Of a stretch of 64,000 nucleotides of DNA, positions 18,359 to 25,817 are shown one piece after another. The notes under the pieces were generated by a model. It was not told the DNA's origin. It worked only from the letters and a program-made list of their open reading frames with translations, and searched no databases. A program made the translations under genes and the position numbers. Source of the stretch: Halomonas daqiaonensis (GTDB taxonomy: Bacteria > Pseudomonadota > Gammaproteobacteria > Pseudomonadales > Halomonadaceae). Position 1 is the first letter of the stretch. Each line of letters starts with the position of its first letter. Where the stretch lies: assembly GCF_900109725.1 (NCBI RefSeq), contig NZ_FOBC01000017.1, forward strand, positions 24,797-88,796, in the 5' to 3' direction.

Positions 18359-18517
18359 ATGGCAGAGTGGAAGCCGGGCGGCTTCGAGATGCTGAAAGAC
18401 CGGGTCACGGTGAACGTACCTCCGGCGACCAGGAGCCCGAGGGAGTGGTGGCAGCAGGGTTACATCACGACTGGGCGAGCCATCAAACGATCGTACTCGT
18501 CTTTGACTACCTTGTAG
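18359..18517 (+). CDS. Possible 52-residue protein of unknown function
   Basis: AAAGGA stands 6 nt before an ATG opening MAEWKPGGFEMLKDRVTVNV, which looks protein-like. The frame runs 58 nt into the 3' end of the convergent Crp-family gene, and its last third is antisense to it. No family recognised; the good ribosome site is the only real support. Confidence 0.3.
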   Translation: MAEWKPGGFEMLKDRVTVNVPPATRSPREWWQQGYITTGRAIKRSYSSLTTL

Positions 18518-19179
18518 CACTCGCAGACCCGCTCTTCGAGACCTGGCCGGTCGAGCACAGTGATCTGTCCACGATGATAGGCAATCAATCCTGCCTGCTG
18601 GAGCTTACCCGCCGCTTGGGTAACGCCCGATCGGCGCACCCCCAACATATCGGCGATCAGATTCTGGGTCATGGCCAGATTCGTATCCGGCAGGCGGTCC
18701 AGGCAGAGTAGCAGCCAGCGACAGAGCTGCTGGTCGAGAGTGTGGTAGCGGTTGCAGATCGCCGTCTGAGACAATTGCGTCATCAGCGCCTGGGTATAGT
18801 GGAGCAGGTGCTGCTGCATCTCACCGGCCTGATAGAATTCATTCTTAAGGCGCTGCCCGTCGAGACGATAGGCCTCGCCGGCGCTCTGCACAATGGCCCG
18901 ACTGAGCGTTGTCCTGCCTCCCATGAACAATGACACGCCAACGATCCCTTCATTGCCCACCACCGCGATTTCCGCCGAGGTACCGTTTTCCAGTACACAT
19001 AGCAACGATACGATGGCGTCGAGGGGGAAATAGACATGGTCCATCTCGACCCCTGATTCACAGAGTGACTTCCCCAGCGGCAAGGTTACTCGCTCGAGAT
19101 GGGGTAGCAGTCGCTCCAGGTCTTCCTCCGGCAAAAGGGTCAATAGCCGGTTCCGAGAATCATATTGTGGTAATGACAT
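18460..19179 (-). CDS. Crp/Fnr-family transcriptional regulator
   Basis: A 239-residue regulator. Residues ~10-130 form a cyclic-nucleotide-type beta-barrel (VYFPLDAIVSLLCVLENG, EIAVVGNEGIVG). Residues ~150-225 are a Crp-type winged helix with recognition region ADMLGVRRSGVTQAAGKL. No N-terminal cysteine cluster is present, so it is not an Fnr-type iron-sulfur sensor. The start follows GGGAGGACTGGG. The 14-nt palindrome-like site at 19290-19303, 111 nt upstream, suggests self-regulation, and the same site recurs at two other places in the window. The effector is unknown. Confidence 0.9.
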   Translation of the reverse strand: MSLPQYDSRNRLLTLLPEEDLERLLPHLERVTLPLGKSLCESGVEMDHVYFPLDAIVSLLCVLENGTSAEIAVVGNEGIVGVSLFMGGRTTLSRAIVQSAGEAYRLDGQRLKNEFYQAGEMQQHLLHYTQALMTQLSQTAICNRYHTLDQQLCRWLLLCLDRLPDTNLAMTQNLIADMLGVRRSGVTQAAGKLQQAGLIAYHRGQITVLDRPGLEERVCECYKVVKDEYDRLMARPVVM

Positions 19180-19613
19180 CCCAGTCCTCCCTCGTTCTCC
19201 CGATTCGAGCGGCTACGAACACCACCCCGCAGATCGCATTTGTCCAGTTCCACCAGCAAAGCTGTATCACATTGGGAATTTGAACCTCTGTACGCTAGCG
19301 CACGTAATGAGTCTGAGGGCGTCGCTGCCCGACCAGCTGTCCAGCGGATCTGTCTTCGCGTTGCTTGCCTAGCTCAAGGCATCATGGCAACACCGTACCG
19401 GATGGATCAGGTGTTGTGCTTATTGCTTGAATTCAGGGTGAAAGCGGGCGTTGCTCCAGGTTGTGCCGACCTTCCGCCTCTGGCCGCCCTCTCCTTGGGC
19501 GAGGTAAGGACTCACTGACCCGCTACACGCTTGACACGGCTGCAAGGGATGGCAGCCGCGCGAGTTCTGGTACACTCTCGCCATTACTGTAGTAGGTAGT
19601 AGACGGAGACACG
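19180..19613. other. 434-nt intergenic region
   Basis: It holds the upstream region of the Crp-family gene, including the site at 19290-19303. A 92-codon plus-strand frame (19240-19518) has no ribosome site or recognisable domain. Nothing else is supported. Confidence 0.5.
19290..19303. promoter_or_regulatory. Palindrome-like site GTACGCTAGCGCAC
   Basis: Located 111 nt upstream of the Crp-family start, flanked as CTCT-site-GTAA. Identical on the opposite strand to 12788-12801, and one base different from 39307-39320. Probable operator, by position and recurrence. Confidence 0.55.
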
Positions 19614-19964
19614 ATGGAAACGGAATTGAACGAGTTCGAGCAGCAGATGCGCCGCGAGATCAATGACTTCATGGATAACGAGCAAGAGGCCCGGCGCAAG
19701 GCGGCTACCTCACCCCCCGAATGGCCCAGGGAAGCCGGCGATGAGGCCAAGCCCAAGGCGCCGCGCAGCAAGCCGGGCGGCGCACCGAAGACCGGCCATC
19801 TGGTGAAACTGGCGGTACGCACCAAGCAGCTCGAGATGGATAGCGTCTTCGAACACGTTTCTTCCAGTATCTCGAAGATCGAAGCCCAGCTCGAGGCCGA
19901 GAAGGCCGCCCGCGAGGCGGGCTATCCGATCATCGGCTACGTCATCGAGACCCAGCGGCTGTAA
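19614..19964 (+). CDS. Conserved-looking hypothetical protein, 116 residues
   Basis: Unrecognised. Residues 1-30 are acidic and helical (METELNEFEQQMRREINDF), 30-65 are proline- and lysine-rich, and the C-terminal half (TKQLEMDSVFEHVSSSISKI) is predicted helical, ending YPIIGYVIETQRL. No signal peptide or membrane segment. The start follows a GGAGA site. It stands alone between the Crp-family gene and the MOSC gene. Confidence 0.65.
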   Translation: METELNEFEQQMRREINDFMDNEQEARRKAATSPPEWPREAGDEAKPKAPRSKPGGAPKTGHLVKLAVRTKQLEMDSVFEHVSSSISKIEAQLEAEKAAREAGYPIIGYVIETQRL

Positions 19965-20051
19965 GGTCCTGCCCACCGATCCCGCAGGAGCAAGGTGGCG
20001 GCCGAGACCCCGGCTCCGCTGACAGGCTAGCGCCGGTGACAGGAGACCCCC

Positions 20052-20897
20052 GTGAAGATCACCCGGCTCAATATCTATCCAGTGAAGTCGCTGGGCGGCA
20101 TCACGCTCGACCACGCCGAGCTTGCCACCCGCGGCTTGCCCTACGACCGCCACTGGATGGTGGTCGACGACATCGGCCGCTTCGTTACCCAGCGCCAGTT
20201 GCCGCACATGGCGCAGATCGTCGTGCGCCTGGATAACGAGGCCCTGGTGCTGGACCACCCCGAGGCAACCCCGCTGTGTATTCCGCTGCAGCGCGACGAC
20301 CAGCCCCGGCTGCCGGTGTACGTGTGGGACGACCAGTGCCAGGCGCTGGACGAGGGGGCGGAAGCCGCCGCATGGCTGGGCAACGTGCTGGGGAGCTACC
20401 AGGGTAGCGGCTTGCGGCTGGTGCGTTTCGCGCCGGACCAGCGCCGCGGGGTCGAACCGCACTTCCTGGCGCCCGGCGAACTGGCACACACCGCCTTCGC
20501 CGATGGCTATCCGTTCCTGGTGGTATCCGAGGCCTCGCTTGCCGAGGTCAACCGGGTACTGCAGGCCAAGGGCCTTGCACCGGTTCCCATGGAGCGCTTC
20601 CGGCCCAGCCTCGTCGTGGATGGTGACGAGCCCTTTGCCGAGAATGGCTGGTCAGCGCTGAGCACGTTCGATGAGGGTATCCGTCTAGGGCTGCGCAAGC
20701 CCTGCCAGCGCTGCAAGATCACTACCGTGGATCAGGCGACGGGCGAGATCGCCGTGCCCGGCGAGCCGCTGCGCACCCTGGTGGAGATGAACACTCGCCA
20801 TGCCCCCGGTGGCTATTTCGGCCAGAACGCCATCCTGTTGGCCGGAAAGGGGGAGACCCTCGCTGTCGGCGATCGGCTGACAGCGTTCCGGCGCTGA
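20052..20897 (+). CDS. MOSC-domain protein with N-terminal beta-barrel
   Basis: A 281-residue protein of the molybdenum-cofactor sulfurase C-terminal family, as in YcbX-type reductases. The MOSC N-terminal barrel begins MKITRLNIYPVKSLGG and includes DRHWMVVDD. The MOSC core contains RFRPSLVVDG and the conserved cysteine region KPCQRCKITTVD, whose Cys is expected to bind molybdopterin. There is no C-terminal ferredoxin domain, so it is the short form. GTG start at 20052 with AGGAG 7 nt upstream. Molybdenum-dependent reduction of N-hydroxylated compounds is inferred from relatives. Confidence 0.88.
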   Translation: MKITRLNIYPVKSLGGITLDHAELATRGLPYDRHWMVVDDIGRFVTQRQLPHMAQIVVRLDNEALVLDHPEATPLCIPLQRDDQPRLPVYVWDDQCQALDEGAEAAAWLGNVLGSYQGSGLRLVRFAPDQRRGVEPHFLAPGELAHTAFADGYPFLVVSEASLAEVNRVLQAKGLAPVPMERFRPSLVVDGDEPFAENGWSALSTFDEGIRLGLRKPCQRCKITTVDQATGEIAVPGEPLRTLVEMNTRHAPGGYFGQNAILLAGKGETLAVGDRLTAFRR

Positions 20898-20940
20898 TTC
20901 CCGAACCGGCTGCAATGACAGCATGGCCGAAAGGAGACCG

Positions 20941-21297
20941 ATGATGAGCATTGCCCTGAAGCGTGCCTTCGAGGCGCCGAGCGCCGAGGATGGCTACCGT
21001 GTGCTGGTCGATCGACTCTGGCCGCGCGGGGTGGCGAAGGCCGATGCGCGGATCGATGAGTGGCGCAAGGAGGTCGCGCCCAGCGATACCCTACGCAAGG
21101 CTTTCCATGCCGGTGAGCTTGGCTGGGGCGAGTTTCGCCGCCGCTACCTGGCAGAGCTCAAGGCACATCGTGAGACGCTGAGAAGCCTGGCCGAACGGGC
21201 GGCCAGCGGAACCGTCACCCTGGTGTTTTCTTCCAGGGACGAGCGTCACAACAACGCCGTGGTGCTCAGGCAATACCTGGAGATGCTGCGGCGTTGA
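20941..21297 (+). CDS. DUF488-family protein
   Basis: A 118-residue cytoplasmic protein with the family hallmarks YRVLVDRLWPRGV near the N-terminus and VTLVFSSRDERHNNAVVLRQYL near the C-terminus. Start chosen at 20941 because AAGGAG lies 6 nt before it; an earlier in-frame ATG (20923) lacks a site. The function of the family is poorly known. Confidence 0.88.
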   Translation: MMSIALKRAFEAPSAEDGYRVLVDRLWPRGVAKADARIDEWRKEVAPSDTLRKAFHAGELGWGEFRRRYLAELKAHRETLRSLAERAASGTVTLVFSSRDERHNNAVVLRQYLEMLRR

Positions 21298-21343
21298 GTC
21301 TCGCGCCTCCGTATCGATAGGCCTTGGGCCGCCAGACGGATTC

Positions 21344-22159
21344 TTACAGCCTGGCGGCCTGCACGTGCATCCAGTCGAAGTTGCGATGGCGGCCCAGGCT
21401 GACCCAGCCTTCCTCCTCCCAGAAGCGCCACCAGTCTTCATACTCTGGCCTGGCCAGCCGCGCGCGATCGCGCCCCCACTTGAGCCGATTGCGGGCCGGG
21501 TCCCAGTCGATGGCGACGCCCCAGGCGTGGGTCGACCAGCTGCTGCCCCCGCGCTTGCGGCGCTTGTTGTAGCAGCCGCCGTACAGGTGCAGCCCCAATT
21601 CGCGGAGCCGCTCGTTTCCGTAATGGTCGTGGACACGTTCGAGCACACGCGAGAGGCTCTCGGCGACCTGCTCGTGGCAGCCGATGCCGGAGGGGCGGGT
21701 GCTGGGGTCCCAGGCCAGTGCCAGCGGCCAGGGGCAGGGCACCACCACCAGCGGTGGCTTGCGGCTTGGCGAACCCAGCGTCTGCTCCAGCTCAGCCTCG
21801 TGACACCAGCCATTGGGGTTCGCGTCCAGCGGTTGCTGATCGCGCCACAGAGGCGGTTTCTTCCCGGTCTCCAGCAGGGTATCCAGCACCTCATGGGCGT
21901 AGTCGGTCTGGGGCCCCCACAGGCCATCGATGGCGCCCACCTCGATGCGTTTCTCGTGGCAGGCCAGCTGCAGGCAGGCAACGGCGAGACGTCGCTCGCT
22001 CCAGGCGTCGCTACCCGAGGGCAGCTTGTCGACATGCCGTTTCATGGCGGCGTCCACGGCGGCACGCGTCTTGGGGCCTCGAAGGCCATCGATGGCACCG
22101 GTGTAGTCACCGCTTTCGGCGAGGTATTGCTGCAACGTGCGAATGGCTGTCTTGTTCAT
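21344..22159 (-). CDS. Peptidoglycan-binding and M15-type peptidase
   Basis: A 271-residue protein. Two peptidoglycan-binding-like repeats occupy residues ~5-100 (each with GAIDGLRGPKT or GAIDGLWGPQT). The C-terminal part carries the zinc-peptidase motifs SSWSTHAWGVAIDWDP and FDWMHVQ, the His/Asp/His set of D-Ala-D-Ala carboxypeptidase or endolysin folds. No signal peptide is seen, which is unusual for a housekeeping carboxypeptidase and more like a phage endolysin. GGGAGGT precedes the ATG. No other phage genes are nearby. Confidence 0.8.
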   Translation of the reverse strand: MNKTAIRTLQQYLAESGDYTGAIDGLRGPKTRAAVDAAMKRHVDKLPSGSDAWSERRLAVACLQLACHEKRIEVGAIDGLWGPQTDYAHEVLDTLLETGKKPPLWRDQQPLDANPNGWCHEAELEQTLGSPSRKPPLVVVPCPWPLALAWDPSTRPSGIGCHEQVAESLSRVLERVHDHYGNERLRELGLHLYGGCYNKRRKRGGSSWSTHAWGVAIDWDPARNRLKWGRDRARLARPEYEDWWRFWEEEGWVSLGRHRNFDWMHVQAARL

Positions 22160-22353
22160 GTTGTACCTCCCCCCTGCCGGGATCCGGGCGCCGCGGTCAC
22201 CATGGCCGGGCTGCTTCTCCTAGTGTAGGCCGGCTGATGCAAATGGCGTTCGGAGGCACCGTTTTCTCATTCGAGTGAGCGTGCGCCCGGGCGAGTTTTA
22301 GGCAATTTGCGCCACACCTCTTGGCAGATTGCCGATATCTCAGGAGGTGCCGC

Positions 22354-22698
22354 ATGACATCCATCGATGTCGAAGAGCATGCCGAGACCGCAGAACCGCA
22401 TGCCGATCTCGACGCGCTGCAAGCTAAGCTCGTCTTGCTCATGGCCGGCCACAACAAGAGGCGCAGCCCTGACGAGCTGATTCGTGAGGGGGTGCCCCTG
22501 GAAGCGCTGGACCGACTGGCGGCGTTGGGCGTCAACGTCGTCGACCTGGGTATCATCAAGCCGCGCACGCTGACGCACCGGCGTTCACGTGGCCAGGCTC
22601 TCTCCACCGAGGAAGGCGATCGACTCTACCGCGCCGGCAAGATGCTTCTCCTGGCGGAGGAGCAGCTCGAGCAGCTACGTCATGGATTTGCGGCGTGA
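22354..22698 (+). CDS. Antitoxin of a RES-type toxin-antitoxin pair
   Basis: A 114-residue protein with a typical ParS/MbcA-like layout: a helical C-terminal part (ALSTEEGDRLYRAGKMLLLAE) as in toxin-binding antitoxin domains, and a short N-terminal segment. Start at 22354, 6 nt after AGGAGGT. It is directly followed by the remains of a RES-domain toxin gene starting 6 nt after its stop. The antitoxin is intact though its partner is dead. Confidence 0.75.
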   Translation: MTSIDVEEHAETAEPHADLDALQAKLVLLMAGHNKRRSPDELIREGVPLEALDRLAALGVNVVDLGIIKPRTLTHRRSRGQALSTEEGDRLYRAGKMLLLAEEQLEQLRHGFAA

Positions 22699-22703
22699 CA
22701 GGG

Positions 22704-22975
22704 ATGGTTCTCTAGCGTATCTCGAACTTCACGGATCTGGCGGGGATCGGTGGGACCGTGACAGCGGGTCGGTGGCATCACAAGGGACGCCCGATCGTCT
22801 ATCTCTCGGACTGCCCCGCCACCTCGCTCCTGGAGGTGCTGGTTAACTTCTAACTGGAACTGGACGAGTTGCCGGGCTCGTTTACCCTGCTGCGGGTCGA
22901 GCTTCCTCACACCGTCAGCCTCATCGATGTGCGCGGTCGCCTTTCATCTTCCCTCTCGACCCCCGGCTTCTCGAC
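22704..22975 (+). pseudogene. RES-domain toxin, two nonsense mutations and lost 3' end
   Basis: From ATG 22704 the frame reads MVL-stop-RISNFTDLAGIGG, then TAGRWHHKGRPIVYLSD, CPATSLLEVLVNF-stop-LELDEL and PGSFTLLRVELPHTVSLIDV. This is a clear RES (ADP-ribosyltransferase-like, NAD-depleting) toxin fold. TAG at 22713-22715 probably replaces Trp and TAA at 22851-22853 probably replaces Glu. After about 22935 the similarity ends, and the usual C-terminal third is absent. It cannot make toxin. Confidence 0.82.
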
Positions 22976-23019
22976 AAGCACCGCGAAGTTGCTCCTTTCT
23001 ATGCCCGTTCAGCAGTGCA

Positions 23020-23661
23020 TTAGCCCCTGGCCCCATCGGGCAGCGTCTCCACCAGCCCCAGCGCGACGCACAGCCGCACCAGTTCGGCGAAGTTTCCGGC
23101 CCCTAGGGCCTTCATGGCGCGTAGCCGGTAGATCTCCACCGTCTTGGCGCTGATGTCCAGGTGCTCGGCGATCTGGCGGCTGGTCATTCCCTCGGCGACG
23201 TGGACCAGGATTTTCTGCTCCTTGGGGCGCAGGGCCGCGTAGCGTGCCTGCAGTTCGCCCAGCCGCCGCTTGGCCTGCCGGCGGCTCTGGTGCTCGGCGA
23301 GGGCCTGTTGGACGGTATCGATCAGCTGCTGGGGGTTGAAGGGCTTTTCGATGAAGTCGAAGGCGCCGCTCTTCAGCGCCGAGACCGCCATGGGTACGTC
23401 GCCATGGCCGGTCATGAAGATCACCGGCGTATCGTCGCCGCGCTCGAGCAGCCGCTGCTGTACCTGCAGGCCGGAGAGGCCCGGCATGCGAACGTCGAGC
23501 AGGATAGCGTCATGCTCGCCAGCGTCGGCGGCGAGGAAGGTCTCGCCATCGGCATAGGCGCAGGTGATCAGGCCCACGGATTCGAGCAGCCAGGTCAGCG
23601 AATCGCGAAGCGCCTGATCGTCGTCGATGATGGCAACGAAGGAAGAGGGGGGCTCGGTCAC
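23020..23661 (-). CDS. FixJ/TtrR-type response regulator
   Basis: A 213-residue two-component regulator. The receiver domain has acidic residues DDD (13-15), phospho-acceptor Asp56 (ILLDVRMPG) and the Lys in FIEKPF near 106. A LuxR-type helix-turn-helix follows (EGMTSRQIAEHLDISAKTVEIYRLRAMKAL). GTG start at 23661. It lies 33 nt after the di-heme cytochrome gene in the same direction, so it is probably the last gene of that operon. No kinase is adjacent; the PAS kinase at 39405-40967 is of the matching FixL type. Confidence 0.9.
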   Translation of the reverse strand: MTEPPSSFVAIIDDDQALRDSLTWLLESVGLITCAYADGETFLAADAGEHDAILLDVRMPGLSGLQVQQRLLERGDDTPVIFMTGHGDVPMAVSALKSGAFDFIEKPFNPQQLIDTVQQALAEHQSRRQAKRRLGELQARYAALRPKEQKILVHVAEGMTSRQIAEHLDISAKTVEIYRLRAMKALGAGNFAELVRLCVALGLVETLPDGARG

Positions 23662-23694
23662 GGATGCCTCGGGGGTGTGGATGAAGTGGGGAGG

Positions 23695-25158
23695 CTAAAG
23701 CGTCTTGAGGTACTCGACCAGCGCATCGCGATCTTCTGCCGGCAACTCGGTGCCGTATTCGTGGCCGGCGTTGCCGTTACCGGGTTCGTTGGTGTCGTAG
23801 CGGAAGCCGTGCCGCTCGGCATCCTCGCCTTCGTGGATGAAGCCCAGGAGGTCGGGGTGATAGACGTCGTAGCCGCGATGGAACACCTCGGGGCGTTCCT
23901 CGGCGGGGCGCAGCAGATCTTCCACGGTGGGCACCGAGCCGTTGTGCAGGTAAGGCGCGCGCAGCCAGATGCCTGTCAGCGGCTTGGCCACGTAGCCGTC
24001 GGTCTTGACGAAGGCGTCGAAATCCCAGGGGTAGTCCTCGGCATAGGCGTTGTAGCGCTCGGCGGCCTCGGCGGTCCACATCGCCAGGCGGTGGTTGTCG
24101 GTGCCTACTTCCGGCTGCGGGATCACCGTGCCGGTGCGAGCCCCCCCGGGGCCGTGGCAGCCGGCGCAGGTCTCCTCGAACAGCACCTCTCCGCGTGCGG
24201 CAGCCTGCTGGTCCAGGGAGTTGAAGGGGTAGGAGGGCGGCGCCAGCTTGCGCAGGTAGGCCTCCAGTTCGCCCAGTGCCTCCACTGGCAGGGAGTCGGG
24301 GCGGGCGCCATCGCCGATGGCGCCGCTGAGCACCACCTCGGTGAGCGAGTCGTTGAGCCCGTCCCAGTGCAGGGCGTAGCCCTCCTGCTCGTCCATCGCC
24401 CAGAGCGGCATGATGTCGGAGTTGCCGATGGTGTCGTCCTCGGCGGGGTTCAGGGCCAGCAGGTCGGGGTGGAATTTCACGGGGTTGAAGGGATCGATGC
24501 GCCCCGGTCCCCAGCGGGGCCGATCCTCGGTCCAGGTGAAGCGCTCGGCCTGTTCCAGCAGCCCGTCGCGGGTGCGCGGGATGATCAGGAAGCGGTAGAG
24601 CAGGCGGTCGAGCCAGGAGAGCTCGGTCTCTTCGCGAATGGCTGCCAGCAGGTTGTCGGCGGTGAAGTCCGGGTCCGCGGCGGCGTCGCTAAGGAAGCGC
24701 AGGTACGCCTGGGGGTCGAAGGTCTGGTGCGGGCCGGCAGGCACGATCCGGCGTTCGCCGTCCGGTGCCGTGCGGTAGGTGGCGGTATGGCAGGCCGCGC
24801 AATTGATGCCGATGCGTGGGAAGCCGATGGTCTTCAGCGAGAAGCCCACCGGCGAGGGTTGGCCTTCCTCCCAGGCCACGCCCAGGGCGGCGTAGCTGTC
24901 ATCTTCCCCATCGCCCGGCAGGTGCTGCGGGAAGAGTGTCGGCAGCACGCGCCAGACCCAGTAGGGCAGGCCTTCCTCCGGCTCGGTGCCAATGGAGCCG
25001 TAGCGATAATATTCCTCGACGCTTTCGAACTGCTGGGGCTCCTCGCGGAACAGCTTGTACCAGCCGATCGCCGCCACCGCGGCGCCCAGTATCAGCAGCA
25101 GGGCCAGCCAGGCGAGCCAGCGGCGGGACTTGGGGTGGGTGTGATCCTTGTGAGCCAT
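23695..25158 (-). CDS. Membrane-anchored di-heme c-type cytochrome (oxygenase/peroxidase-like)
   Basis: A 487-residue protein with a single N-terminal transmembrane anchor (~14-33) and a periplasmic body. Two covalent heme motifs are present: CAACH at 120-124 and CAGCH at 331-335. ALHWDGLNDSL near 262 and WLRAPYLHNGSVPTVEDLL near the C-terminus are shared with the second copy at 29934-31487. The layout fits the di-heme peroxidase superfamily that includes RoxA-type rubber oxygenases and the Pseudomonas fatty-acid dioxygenase/diol synthase enzymes. Start at 25158 after GGGAGGA. It lies between a small membrane protein (34 nt upstream) and the response regulator. Oxygenation of unsaturated lipid is inferred. 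Confidence 0.82.
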   Translation of the reverse strand: MAHKDHTHPKSRRWLAWLALLLILGAAVAAIGWYKLFREEPQQFESVEEYYRYGSIGTEPEEGLPYWVWRVLPTLFPQHLPGDGEDDSYAALGVAWEEGQPSPVGFSLKTIGFPRIGINCAACHTATYRTAPDGERRIVPAGPHQTFDPQAYLRFLSDAAADPDFTADNLLAAIREETELSWLDRLLYRFLIIPRTRDGLLEQAERFTWTEDRPRWGPGRIDPFNPVKFHPDLLALNPAEDDTIGNSDIMPLWAMDEQEGYALHWDGLNDSLTEVVLSGAIGDGARPDSLPVEALGELEAYLRKLAPPSYPFNSLDQQAAARGEVLFEETCAGCHGPGGARTGTVIPQPEVGTDNHRLAMWTAEAAERYNAYAEDYPWDFDAFVKTDGYVAKPLTGIWLRAPYLHNGSVPTVEDLLRPAEERPEVFHRGYDVYHPDLLGFIHEGEDAERHGFRYDTNEPGNGNAGHEYGTELPAEDRDALVEYLKTL

Positions 25159-25192
25159 GACCGCTTCCTCCCGAATGAGTCGTAGACACCGC

Positions 25193-25564
25193 TCAGCGTC
25201 GGCCGAGCGCCAGTAGCAGCGCGCCCTGGGTGACACCGAAGAACAAGTCGAACAGGGCGAGCAACAGGAACTGCGGATACAGCAGCGTGAAGAATACGAC
25301 CCCGGCGAAGCGTGCCAGCACCGTCAGCACTGCAACCATCCGGAACCGATCGGGGTCCAGGGCTGCCGGCAGGTAGAACAGGCTAAGCAGGATCAGCAGC
25401 CAGCCGGCGAAGGCCGGCCACACCGTCTCGGCTACTGGCGCTCCGCCCACCAGTGCGATCACCGTATTGGGGACGAAGACCGCAGGTATCGCCAGGGCCA
25501 GATTGGCTACCACGCCCAGCAGTACCATGAGGCGGAATCCCGTCGCGTAATGACGCTTGGCCAC
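25193..25564 (-). CDS. Small four-helix membrane protein (copy 1)
   Basis: A 123-residue very hydrophobic protein with about four transmembrane helices (MVLLGVVANLALAIPAVFV, then LLILLSLFYLPAALDPDRFR). FYLPAALDP corresponds to LYLPAALSP in the protein at 31564-31956; the two are paralogues, each beside a di-heme cytochrome. GTG start after GGAGGACGC. Function unknown; a membrane partner or electron conduit for the cytochrome is a guess from the repeated pairing. Confidence 0.75.
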   Translation of the reverse strand: MAKRHYATGFRLMVLLGVVANLALAIPAVFVPNTVIALVGGAPVAETVWPAFAGWLLILLSLFYLPAALDPDRFRMVAVLTVLARFAGVVFFTLLYPQFLLLALFDLFFGVTQGALLLALGRR

Positions 25565-25817
25565 GCGTCCTCCTTGGGCCCCGCGAGGCAGGGCGAGACA
25601 TCTTGCGGAGTGTATCCCGAGACCCCTCGTTGAAATCCTTTCCTGCTGACAATGAACTTCTGGAGGGGGGTGAAACCCTGTGCTAAAGGTTAGTTGTCAA
25701 GTGCAGTATGGTCACGTTCATCCTCGCGAGAGTGGAGTCTTCAGGCTTCATATTGGCCAGGGATGGCAGGGTCACTGCGCGTCCGTTCCTTTGGCATCGT
25801 GACCAGGGAGGAGCTTC

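Noticed and set aside
19240..19518. 92-codon plus-strand frame after the Crp-family gene
   Set aside because: Composition is not protein-like, it has no ribosome site, and it overlaps the probable operator.
21327..21359. Inverted repeat GGCCGCCAG / CTGGCGGCC around the M15 peptidase stop
   Set aside because: No T-run on either strand and a 15-nt loop; too weak to call a terminator.
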